Positions 1 to 6,224 of a stretch of 64,000 bases of DNA are shown in pieces. Under the pieces are notes generated by a model. It did not search any database. It saw only the letters and a program-made list of their open reading frames with translations, and had not been told where the DNA came from. The DNA comes from an uncultured Bacteroidia bacterium (lineage in GTDB: Bacteria; Bacteroidota; Bacteroidia; Bacteroidales; UBA932). The DNA is taken from positions 1 through 64,000 of the forward strand of contig CACWOH010000001.1 in the NCBI GenBank assembly GCA_902762435.1, in the 5' to 3' direction. Every line of letters starts with the position of its first letter. Within the stretch, counting starts at the first letter, position 1. The position numbers and the translations under genes were made by a program.

Positions 1-75
1 CGTCGGACCCCACCGCTGCGCTTCGCTTGCGGTCCCCCCTCTTAACGTGCCGAGGGTGGCAGTGTTTCAGGAGGC
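1..75 (+). repeat. Copy 1 of a dispersed GC-rich hairpin repeat, at the window edge
   Basis: The first ~75 bases contain a GC-rich hairpin (CCGC..GCTTGCGG) followed by a block CTCTTAACGTGCCGAGGGTGGC and a GTTTCAGG stretch. The same arrangement recurs at about 54063-54126 inside xerC (same strand, with GCCGAGGGTGGC identical) and, inverted, at about 2872-2934. The hairpin arms differ among the three copies while pairing is kept. The copy is open in the reading frame of the downstream pseudouridine synthase and may supply its N-terminal residues. Homology of the copies is inferred by eye. Confidence 0.55.
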
Positions 76-1324
76 AGTTCCCGCTGGCACAGCGCTGGCC
101 GCCCCGTATTTAAGCCTTCTTGCCGAGGGCAAGATGCTGGGGGTGTTGAAGGTGGAGGACAAGGAGGGAGAGGTTGGGTATCTGTACGGGTTCAGCGGGA
201 CGGTGGGAGGACGGGCCGTGGTGCCTGGGTTCGTGCCGCCGATCTTTGACCTGACGGATCCGGATGGGTATTTCCGGCGGCGCGAGGCGGAGATCTCCGC
301 GATGCCGGCGGGGGCGGAACGCAAGGCGGCGTCGGCGGAACTGCAGGCGTGGATCTTCGAGCAGTACCGGGTGAGCAACGCCCGGGGCGAGACGCTGTCG
401 ATCCGGGAGGTGTTCGCGCGGCGGGGCCTCGTTCCGCCCGGAGGGACCGGCGACTGCGCCGCGCCGAAGCTGCTGCAATACGCTTACACCCACGGACTTA
501 CGCCCATCGCCATGGGCGAATTCTGGTACGGCTCCTCCCCCGCCTCGGAAGTGCGGGAACAGGGCCGCTTCTACCCCTCCTGTACGGGCAAATGCGGCCC
601 GCTGCTGAGCTTCATGCTGGAAGGCCTGGACGTGGCACCGAATCCCCTGGACCGCGAATACACCACGGCGGACGAGCCGCGCATCCTGTACGAAGACGAC
701 GCGGTCCTGGTGGCCGTGAAGCCCGCCGGGATGCTGTCGGTACCCGGCCGCACCCACGCGAAATCGCTGCTGGAGTGGCTCCGGGAGCGCTTCGGCGAGG
801 TGCACTCCTGCCACCGGCTGGACATGGACACCTCCGGGGTGATGGTCTTCGCCCGCAGCCTCGCCGCGCAGGCGAAGCTGGAGCGCCAGTTCGCGGAGCG
901 CGAGGTGGAGAAGCGCTACCGGGCTCGGCTCGTCGCGGGCGACCGGCCGTTTGGGCACGCCCGCAAGGGCACCATCGCCCTGCCCTTGCTGCTGGACTGG
1001 CATGACCGCCCGCGGCAGATGGTGGATTTCGAGAAAGGCAAGCTGGCCGTGACGGAGTACGAGGTGCTGGAGGAACTGCCCGGCGGCGAGATCGACATCC
1101 TGTTCTTCCCGAAGACCGGCCGCTCGCATCAATTGAGGGTACACGCGGCGCACGCGCGCGGGCTCGGGCGCCCGATCAAGGGCGACCACCTGTACGGCAG
1201 CGCCGACGGCGGACGGCTCTGGCTCCACGCCGAAAGCCTCGCCTTCCGCCACCCCGTTTCCGGGGAGCGGCTCTGTTTCACGGACTTGGGAGGTCTGACG
1301 GAAAGTGCCGCCGCCAATTCTTGA
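47..1324 (+). CDS. RluA-family RNA pseudouridine synthase, probably 5'-truncated
   Basis: Isomerises uridine to pseudouridine in rRNA or tRNA. The C-terminal half is the RluA/RluC/RluD catalytic domain. HRLDMDTSG at about residues 255-263 carries the catalytic Asp, and later motifs GRSHQLRVHAAH and IKGDHLYG fit the family. The N-terminal ~215 residues are the extra domain seen in Bacteroidales homologues, with a conserved Cys-containing stretch (GGTGDCAAPKLLQYAY and FYPSCTGKCGPLL). The only start visible is GTG at 47; the frame has no stop back to base 2, and family similarity begins before the first ATG (134), so the true start probably lies outside the window. The first ~20 residues overlap a dispersed repeat and may be non-native. 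Family call is firm; the RNA target is unknown. Confidence 0.88.
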   Translation: MPRVAVFQEAVPAGTALAAPYLSLLAEGKMLGVLKVEDKEGEVGYLYGFSGTVGGRAVVPGFVPPIFDLTDPDGYFRRREAEISAMPAGAERKAASAELQAWIFEQYRVSNARGETLSIREVFARRGLVPPGGTGDCAAPKLLQYAYTHGLTPIAMGEFWYGSSPASEVREQGRFYPSCTGKCGPLLSFMLEGLDVAPNPLDREYTTADEPRILYEDDAVLVAVKPAGMLSVPGRTHAKSLLEWLRERFGEVHSCHRLDMDTSGVMVFARSLAAQAKLERQFAEREVEKRYRARLVAGDRPFGHARKGTIALPLLLDWHDRPRQMVDFEKGKLAVTEYEVLEELPGGEIDILFFPKTGRSHQLRVHAAHARGLGRPIKGDHLYGSADGGRLWLHAESLAFRHPVSGERLCFTDLGGLTESAAANS

Positions 1325-1340
1325 GCTGAATAACGATCCG

Positions 1341-1641
1341 GAGGGAAACAGGGAACGCCCTTCTTTGGCATCCGGCTCTATCCGGTTGTTTCCCACCCGG
1401 CCAAAATGGGCTTTTGGGAAACAGGAAAGGCTCTCCTCTGACCTCCGGCGCTATCCGGTTGTTTCCCACCAGGCCAAAATGGGCTTTTGGGAAACAGGAA
1501 AGGCCCTTCTCTGACCTCCGGCACTATCCGGTTGTTTCCCACCCGGCCAAAATGGGCTTTTGGGAAACAGGAAAGGCCCTTCTCTGACCTACGGCACCAT
1601 CCGGTTGTTTCCCACCCGGCCAAAATGGACTATTGGGAAAC
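1341..1641. repeat. 73-bp tandem repeat, four units plus a partial
   Basis: The string TCCGGTTGTTTCCCA starts at 1381, 1454, 1527 and 1600, giving an exact 73-bp period; a partial unit precedes the first. Units are nearly identical until the fourth diverges at about 1640. Each holds the inverted repeat GTTTCCCA (1388-1395) and TGGGAAAC (1415-1422) around a core AAAATGGGCTTTT. No convincing ORF runs through the array. It directly follows the stop of the pseudouridine synthase at 1324. Confidence 0.9.
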
Positions 1642-1714
1642 GCTTTGGCTGTTTTAAGTGGTCCCAGTGCCACCCCGATGTTTCCCAATCCCTTTCCCTA
1701 TTGCTTTTGGGCAA

Positions 1715-1905
1715 CTTTCCAGGAGCAAAAAGGCTGTTTTCCGCTCCCGGCAATAGGAAATAGCGTATACCGGGAGCAAAATGGCCGGTTTTTGCTCCCG
1801 GCAATAGAAAAATACGGTTGCCAGGGGCAGTATAACCGGTTTGGGCCCCGGGCAGCAGGAAAAACTCATTGCCAGGGGCAAAATAGCAGGTTCCTGCCCC
1901 TGACG
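1715..1905. repeat. Array of hairpins with changing but complementary arms
   Basis: Successive inverted repeats share a core of A-run, GGC or GC, then GGTTTT, but have different arms. AGGAGC pairs with GCTCCC (1721-1748, imperfect). CCGGGAGCAAAA (1770-1781) pairs perfectly with TTTTGCTCCCGG (1790-1801). CAGGGGCA (1873-1880) pairs with TGCCCCTG (1895-1902). Arms differ between units while pairing is preserved, which indicates selection on, or replication of, a folded structure. No gene seen. Confidence 0.75.
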
Positions 1906-2089
1906 ACTCTCTGAAGCAAGGGGGTGTCCGGGAAAAGGTCCCGGGGCACCGCCGCCGCGCGGCAACGAAGCGCGGCGGCTACAACACGGCCGGGGTGCGG
2001 GGGGCTCCGGGGTGGGCCCTCCTCCCCGGCCGGTTGTTGCCCGGACCTGCAGCCAAGTCGGTAAGTTACTCTTTTCTAATATGTTAGGC
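1906..2089. other. Gene-free GC-rich spacer
   Basis: No supported gene. A GC-rich segment (about 1944-1990, containing AACGAAGCGCGGCGGCTAC) weakly resembles the dispersed repeat found at 1-75, 2872-2934 and 54063-54126, and may be a degraded copy. Confidence 0.35.
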
Positions 2090-2140
2090 TCGCGCTTCAC
2101 CCCGTTCTTGTCGGGCAGGACGATGGACGTGATACGGCCG
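2090..2140 (-). pseudogene. 51-bp fragment matching galM
   Basis: Bases 2090-2140 match 62638-62688, inside the aldose 1-epimerase gene of this window, at 49 of 51 positions and in the same orientation. The minus strand reads RITSIVLPDKNGVKRE where the intact gene reads RITSIVLPDKDGVKRD. Similarity ends abruptly on both sides. It is either a captured fragment or the last remnant of a second mutarotase gene. Confidence 0.75.
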
Positions 2141-2220
2141 ACCATCTGGCGGCGCCGAGTGGCCGGAGGTCGGCCTTTCGCGGCGCGAAAAGATTGCGTG
2201 TTCATTTCACTTTTGGCTTG

Positions 2221-2830
2221 AGGTCGGACAGGGAAAGGGCTTTTTCCGGGATGAAAGAGTGGTTTTAACCGAGGGACGGACAGAATAACGCCCTTTTCCT
2301 GGACAAAGGTCAACAAATAAAAGAGTTTGGACAGAAAAGGGTATGGTTTTCTGGATGAAGGTCGATTAATGCTGAGGGGTGTCCCGGGAAAGGTCTGGTT
2401 TCCGGGACAAAGGTCCGGATCACCAGCTCGGGTTTATTGTTTCCAAGACAATGCAGGCCGAGCCACTGGTTATGGAACCTTTGTTAAGACAATGCGATGG
2501 TCGGGGATGATCATGCAGGTGCGGCGTGACTGGGAAGTTGCTGAAAATCAATATTTTATGGAAACATACCCCCTTTGAAATAAGGGGCATGTTTTAGTAT
2601 TTCGTTGATACATAGAGAGTTGCCGGTCACGGGCCAGAGCCGAGGGCCGGGGTCGGGCCGGGGCCAGGGGCAAGGGCCAGGGGCCAGGGGTCAGGGGATG
2701 GAGGCCGCCGGGTTATGGGGTGCGGCGGCGGGGCGGAGTGTTCATAACGTCCCACGGAATGGGACGATACTTACGAAAAAGGCCGTTATCGTACATAACG
2801 TCCGGTTTTCAGGGACGATATGTACAGGGG
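2221..2830. repeat. Further scattered hairpin units in gene-free spacer
   Basis: No gene supported. More inverted repeats of the same style as those upstream: CAGAAAA (2332-2338) with TTTTCTG (2347-2353); GTCCCGG (2381-2387) with CCGGGAC (2402-2408) around AAAGGTCTGGTTT; CGTCCCA (2748-2754) with TGGGACG (2760-2766); GTACATA (2791-2797) with TATGTAC (2819-2825), extended inward by CGTCC/GGACG. A G-rich tract with repeated CCAGGGG lies at about 2648-2698. Confidence 0.65.
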
Positions 2831-2871
2831 CCGGGCCTAGGGCGCGGTGAGGCGGGCGGTTGCACCGACAA

Positions 2872-2934
2872 GCCGTAGCCGCCCGCGGCTCATGAGCGGG
2901 AGGGGCCCGCCGCGATTAGCGGTGGGAGGGACGG
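2872..2934 (-). repeat. Copy of the dispersed GC-rich hairpin repeat (inverted)
   Basis: The reverse complement contains CCCTCCCAC, a short hairpin, CGGGCCCCTCCC and then GGCTACGG in the same order as in the xerC copy (54063-54126). The variable hairpin between the blocks differs in sequence but stays self-complementary. It lies in the gene-free region, opposite in orientation to the other two copies. Confidence 0.6.
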
Positions 2935-3078
2935 AGCGAAGCGGAGGGCTTGTGGGGCAAGCCCGAACGCGCCGGGATAGGGTGTGGGTGTGGGGTGTGG
3001 GGTGCGGCGGCGGAGTGTGCACAGGGGCGGGGGCAAGCCGCACGCGGACGCGCCGGGGCGGGATCGGAAGGGCCTGGG

Positions 3079-3092
3079 GTATACCGGTATAC
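3079..3092. other. Perfect 14-bp palindrome GTATACCGGTATAC
   Basis: A perfect self-complementary 14-mer just beyond the 3' end of the predicted small RNA. It could bind a dimeric protein or be part of a repeat. No partner identified. Confidence 0.5.
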
Positions 3093-3121
3093 TGACGGGG
3101 TTGGGCTGGGAGGGGGAATAT

Positions 3122-3236
3122 AAAAAGAAATGAGTTGGTACCGTCCCGGCAACAACTCATACTAACCACATAATTAATAACACTAAAACTAATAACCAAT
3201 AGGTTGATGGGCCAGAACGGTCACTTGCTCAACCCG
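3122..3236 (-). ncRNA. Predicted small non-coding RNA (~115 nt)
   Basis: The minus strand has a strong Bacteroidetes promoter: TTTG (3271-3268), exactly 19 nt, then TACCTTTG (3248-3241). Transcription should start near 3236. About 100 nt downstream lies an intrinsic-terminator-like hairpin, ATGAGTTG paired with CAACTCAT (3160-3130) and a T-rich tail (3129-3122). No credible ORF lies between. The transcript does not match any RNA class I recognise (not tRNA, 6S or SRP RNA by eye). Existence is inferred from promoter plus terminator only. Confidence 0.5.
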
Positions 3237-3240
3237 AGTG

Positions 3241-3271
3241 CAAAGGTACAACCATTTTTTGATTTTGCAAA
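3241..3271 (-). promoter_or_regulatory. Strong Bacteroidetes-type promoter for the small RNA
   Basis: TTTG and TACCTTTG elements on the minus strand with 19-nt spacing match the Bacteroidetes sigma-ABfr consensus. It faces away from the SBF transporter promoter, across an A+T-rich block (about 3250-3360). Confidence 0.65.
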
Positions 3272-3375
3272 TTTTTTTTGAAAATTTTTTAATAATTTTT
3301 TTGACCGCTGATTTTCAATCATTTAGAGATAAGCAAATTTTTATCAATTAAAAGAGTGTTCGAAATACCGGGGCT

Positions 3376-3411
3376 TTTGCTTGCACACCGCACGTTTTTT
3401 CCGTACTTTTG
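3376..3411 (+). promoter_or_regulatory. Promoter of the SBF transporter gene
   Basis: The -7 element TACTTTTG is at 3404-3411, with TTG at 3381-3383 (20 nt upstream) as a likely -33 element. The ATG at 3431 lies 19 nt after the -7 element. Confidence 0.55.
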
Positions 3412-3430
3412 CTTTCAAATCGTTGTACTT

Positions 3431-4393
3431 ATGACACCTGAAACTACCGCCCTGATCGACAGCATCGATGTCACCCTCAACGCAGGCGGAATGAACACCA
3501 TCAACATCGTGCTCGCTTTCGTGATGTACGGTGTGGCCCTGGGCATCAAGCCCAAAATGTTCGTAAACGTATTCAAGAACCCCAAATCGCTGATCCTCGG
3601 CATGGTGAGCCAGCTGGTCATCCTGCCGCTGTTCACCTTCCTGCTCGCGCTCGCCTTCGGCAAGTCCATCAGCTGGACCATGGCGCTGGGCATGATCCTG
3701 GTCGCCTCCTGCCCCGGCGGCAACATCTCGAACTTCATGAGCTCCCTCTCGAAGGCGAACATCGAGCTGTCCGTGAGCCTGACGGCCATCAGCACCGCGC
3801 TCGCCATCCTGATGACGCCCTTCAACTTCTGGCTGTACGGCAACTTGTACCTGCACGTGGCGGAGGTGGCCGGCGACGTGCCGCACCTGGCCATCCCCCT
3901 GTGGGACGTGTTCAAGACCATTTTTATCCTCCTGGGCATTCCCCTCACGCTGGGCATCCTGACCGCCCGGTACCTGCCGCGCGTGGCCGAGAAACTGAAG
4001 AAGCCGCTGCAGTGGTTCAGCATCATCTTCTTCATCGCGATGGTGGTGCTGTCGTTCACCGGCAACCTGGACGCCTTCATGAAGTGCATCAAATACATCT
4101 TCCTGATCGTCCTGGTGCATAACCTGCTGGCCCTGAGCATCGGCTTCGGCATGGGTACGTTCTTCAAGGTCCCCAAGAAAGACCGGCGGACGCTCACCAT
4201 CGAGACGGGCATCCAGAACAGCGGCCTGGGCCTCGTGCTGCTGCTGGGCACCAGCCTGTTCGCCGGCTTCCCGCCCCACGGCGGCACCCTGGTGATCACG
4301 GCCTGGTGGGGCGTGTGGCACATCGTCAGCGGCCTGACTATCAGCATCATATTCAATCGTTACGAGTTCCGCAAGCTCCTGAAGAATGGCTAA
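3431..4393 (+). CDS. Bile acid:sodium symporter (SBF/BASS) family transporter
   Basis: A 320-residue inner-membrane protein with about nine to ten hydrophobic segments. It has the SBF-family features of a Gly/Asn-rich segment (CPGGNISNFMSSLSKANIEL) and a second conserved region near EIGIQN-like ETGIQNSGLGL. Members import bile acids or other organic anions with Na+; some bacterial members carry pantoate or other metabolites, so the substrate is not established. The start at 3431 is chosen because a good promoter ends at 3411 and the protein aligns from MTPETT; an upstream in-frame ATG (3356) precedes that promoter. Its end overlaps the acyltransferase start by 8 bp, so the two are co-transcribed. 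The window also has a steroid-reductase-like cluster 11 kb away, which makes a bile-acid role tempting but unproven. Confidence 0.85.
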   Translation: MTPETTALIDSIDVTLNAGGMNTINIVLAFVMYGVALGIKPKMFVNVFKNPKSLILGMVSQLVILPLFTFLLALAFGKSISWTMALGMILVASCPGGNISNFMSSLSKANIELSVSLTAISTALAILMTPFNFWLYGNLYLHVAEVAGDVPHLAIPLWDVFKTIFILLGIPLTLGILTARYLPRVAEKLKKPLQWFSIIFFIAMVVLSFTGNLDAFMKCIKYIFLIVLVHNLLALSIGFGMGTFFKVPKKDRRTLTIETGIQNSGLGLVLLLGTSLFAGFPPHGGTLVITAWWGVWHIVSGLTISIIFNRYEFRKLLKNG

Positions 4394-5246
4394 AGTCTGG
4401 GAGACCTACAAGCATTACGACGCGGTTCACGCCTACGGGAACCTGACCACGCGTTCCTGCCAGCGTTCCGTGAAGATCGAGGGGCTGGAGAACATCCCCA
4501 AGGACGGCGCCGTGATCCTGGCGCCGAACCACCGCACCGCCCTGATGGACCCGATGATGATCCTACTGATCAGCAAGGGGAAAATCGCGTTCGGCGCCCG
4601 TTCGGACATCTTCAAGAACCCCAAGGTGGCCCGCATCCTGCGCTGGCTGCGCATCCTGCCGATCGCCCGCGAGCGCAACGGCCTGTCGGAGGTGGCGAAG
4701 AACTTCGAGACCTTCGACGAGATCGTGGAGTGCCTGGAGCACGACGTGGTGTACGTGGTGCCGATGGGCCTGGATTACGAGGATTTCTTCCAGGGACAGC
4801 GGCGCACGGCCATCCGCGTGGGCGAGGCGATCGAGATCGGCGAAACCTTCCGCACGCTGGAGGCCGAGGGCAAGAGCGAGGCCGAGATCTACCGCCACCT
4901 GTGCGAGACGCTGCGGGAGCGCATCCTGGCCCTGATCGACCGGATCCCGGAACGGGGGCACGGGAACAAGCTGCTGCGCCTGCTGGGCGCCATCATCTCG
5001 CTGCCGCTCTTCGCGCTCTGCGCGGTGGGGTCCATCTTCATCTGGCTGCCGCTGCTCATCATCACGAGCCGGCTCAAGGACAAGGCCTGGACCCAGACGG
5101 TGCGCTATGTGATGCACCTAATCTTCCCGCTGTTCGCTGCTGAACTTCTATCGCGACCTGGCGGCGGACTTCCGCCGCGGATAGGCCCTCCGGAAGACAT
5201 AATCAAAAAACGGCGTCCTGTCGCAGGTCGCCGTTTTTCGCCTTAG
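4386..5246 (+). CDS. 1-acyl-glycerol-3-phosphate acyltransferase-like protein with 3' frameshift
   Basis: PlsC-type acyltransferase that adds an acyl chain to lysophosphatidate (or a related lipid) at the membrane. The catalytic motif is PNHRTALMDP near residues 47-56; AILAPNHR and a later hydrophobic hairpin (LPLFALCAVGSIFIWLPLLI) fit a membrane-associated acyltransferase. The annotated frame ends at 5246, past a clear terminator at 5205-5238. Switching by one base near 5130-5137 gives LLNFYRDLAADFRRG and a stop at 5184, before the terminator. That tail looks native, so a one-base indel (real or sequencing) has probably replaced the last ~16 residues. Follows the transporter with 8-bp overlap. 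Confidence 0.82.
   Translation: MAKVWETYKHYDAVHAYGNLTTRSCQRSVKIEGLENIPKDGAVILAPNHRTALMDPMMILLISKGKIAFGARSDIFKNPKVARILRWLRILPIARERNGLSEVAKNFETFDEIVECLEHDVVYVVPMGLDYEDFFQGQRRTAIRVGEAIEIGETFRTLEAEGKSEAEIYRHLCETLRERILALIDRIPERGHGNKLLRLLGAIISLPLFALCAVGSIFIWLPLLIITSRLKDKAWTQTVRYVMHLIFPLFAAELLSRPGGGLPPRIGPPEDIIKKRRPVAGRRFSP
5205..5238. terminator. Bidirectional intrinsic terminator
   Basis: AAAAACGGCG pairs with CGCCGTTTTT around a 13-nt loop, with A and T runs on both sides. It separates the plus-strand plsC-like gene from the convergent minus-strand dehydrogenase, and supports a plsC stop at 5184. Confidence 0.85.
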
Positions 5247-5282
5247 GTTTAGTACAGTTTATTGTTCAATTACATCTTCGGT

Positions 5283-6221
5283 TCAAGCTATATCCAAAAC
5301 CGTGCCACGAATGTTGCCGGCCACCTGGGAAACCAGCCGGACCAGCGCTTCGCGGCTCGCCCACGCCACGTGGGGCGTGAAACTGAAGCGCTCGGGATGC
5401 CGGACGTGCAGCAGCGGGTTGTCCGCGGGCAGCGGCTCGCGCACGTACACGTCCAGCGCCGCCCCGGCGATGACCCCGGCGTCCACCGCTTCGGCGAGCG
5501 CCGCCTCGTCCACGATGCCCCCGCGGCCGAGGTTCAGCAGGAAGGCCGTGGGCTTCATCTTCCGTAACTGCGCGGCGCCGATCAGGCCCTGCGTGCGGGC
5601 GTTGAGCGGCGCGTGCACGCTCACGGCGTCCGCGCAGGCGAGCAGCTCGTCCAGCGGCAGGCTCGGGTAGTCCCGGTTGTGGGAGGTGCCGGAGGTGGAG
5701 TAGTACACCACGCGCATCCCGAAGGCCGCGGCCACGGCGGCGACGCGCGTGCCGATGGTGCCCATCCCGATGATTCCCAGCGTCTTGCCGTCCAGCTCGA
5801 CGTAGGGGTTCGACACGTCGCAGAAGATGCGGCCGGCCGAGTAGCGCCCGCTCTTGACGCAAGCGTCGAAGTACGGCAGGCGCCCGGCGAGCGAAAGCAG
5901 GTGCGCGAAGGTGGACTGCACCACGGACTCGGTGGAGTAGCCGGCGCAGTTCTTCACCGGGATGCCCCGGGCGGCCGCGGCGTCCAGGTCGATGTTGTTC
6001 ACGCCCGTCGCGGCCTCGCAGATGAGCCGCAGGCGCGGGGCGCGGGCGAGCAGGGCTTCATCCACGCGCACCTTGTTGACGATCAGCACGTCGCAGTCCC
6101 CTACCCGCTCCCGGGCCTCTTCCGGGGTGGAGAAGGGATAGGTGACCAGTTCGCCCTGGGCGGCGATTTCGTCCAGCGGGGTCTCCCCCAGCGTGGCGGC
6201 ATCCAGAAAGACGATTTTCAT
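5283..6221 (-). CDS. D-isomer-specific 2-hydroxyacid dehydrogenase
   Basis: NAD(P)H-dependent cytoplasmic oxidoreductase that interconverts 2-oxoacids and D-2-hydroxyacids. The 312 residues show a Rossmann motif (LGIIGMGTIGTRVAAVA, about residue 150), the substrate-binding NLGRGGIVDE loop, and the catalytic His in FTPHVAWAS near residue 290. It is closest in style to glycerate dehydrogenase/hydroxypyruvate reductase members of Bacteroidales. It is last in a minus-strand run with GH3 and GH31, starting 3 bp after the GH3 stop. Substrate not resolved. Confidence 0.88.
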   Translation of the reverse strand: MKIVFLDAATLGETPLDEIAAQGELVTYPFSTPEEARERVGDCDVLIVNKVRVDEALLARAPRLRLICEAATGVNNIDLDAAAARGIPVKNCAGYSTESVVQSTFAHLLSLAGRLPYFDACVKSGRYSAGRIFCDVSNPYVELDGKTLGIIGMGTIGTRVAAVAAAFGMRVVYYSTSGTSHNRDYPSLPLDELLACADAVSVHAPLNARTQGLIGAAQLRKMKPTAFLLNLGRGGIVDEAALAEAVDAGVIAGAALDVYVREPLPADNPLLHVRHPERFSFTPHVAWASREALVRLVSQVAGNIRGTVLDIA

Positions 6222-6224
6222 CAG

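Noticed and set aside
1341..1641. CRISPR array
   Set aside because: The 73-bp units are nearly identical throughout, with no unique spacers and no cas genes.
2837..3199. A 120-codon minus-strand frame in the spacer
   Set aside because: Pro/His/Arg low-complexity sequence, no usual start codon, and it overlaps the predicted small RNA and a repeat.
3120..3240. The small RNA as tRNA, 6S or SRP RNA
   Set aside because: No cloverleaf, no GNAR/GGAA SRP-type apical helix, and too short for 6S; the class is left open.
3431..4393. SBF transporter as firm evidence for bile-acid use
   Set aside because: Bacterial SBF proteins carry diverse anions and the gene is 11 kb from the reductase cluster; I treat the link as suggestive only.
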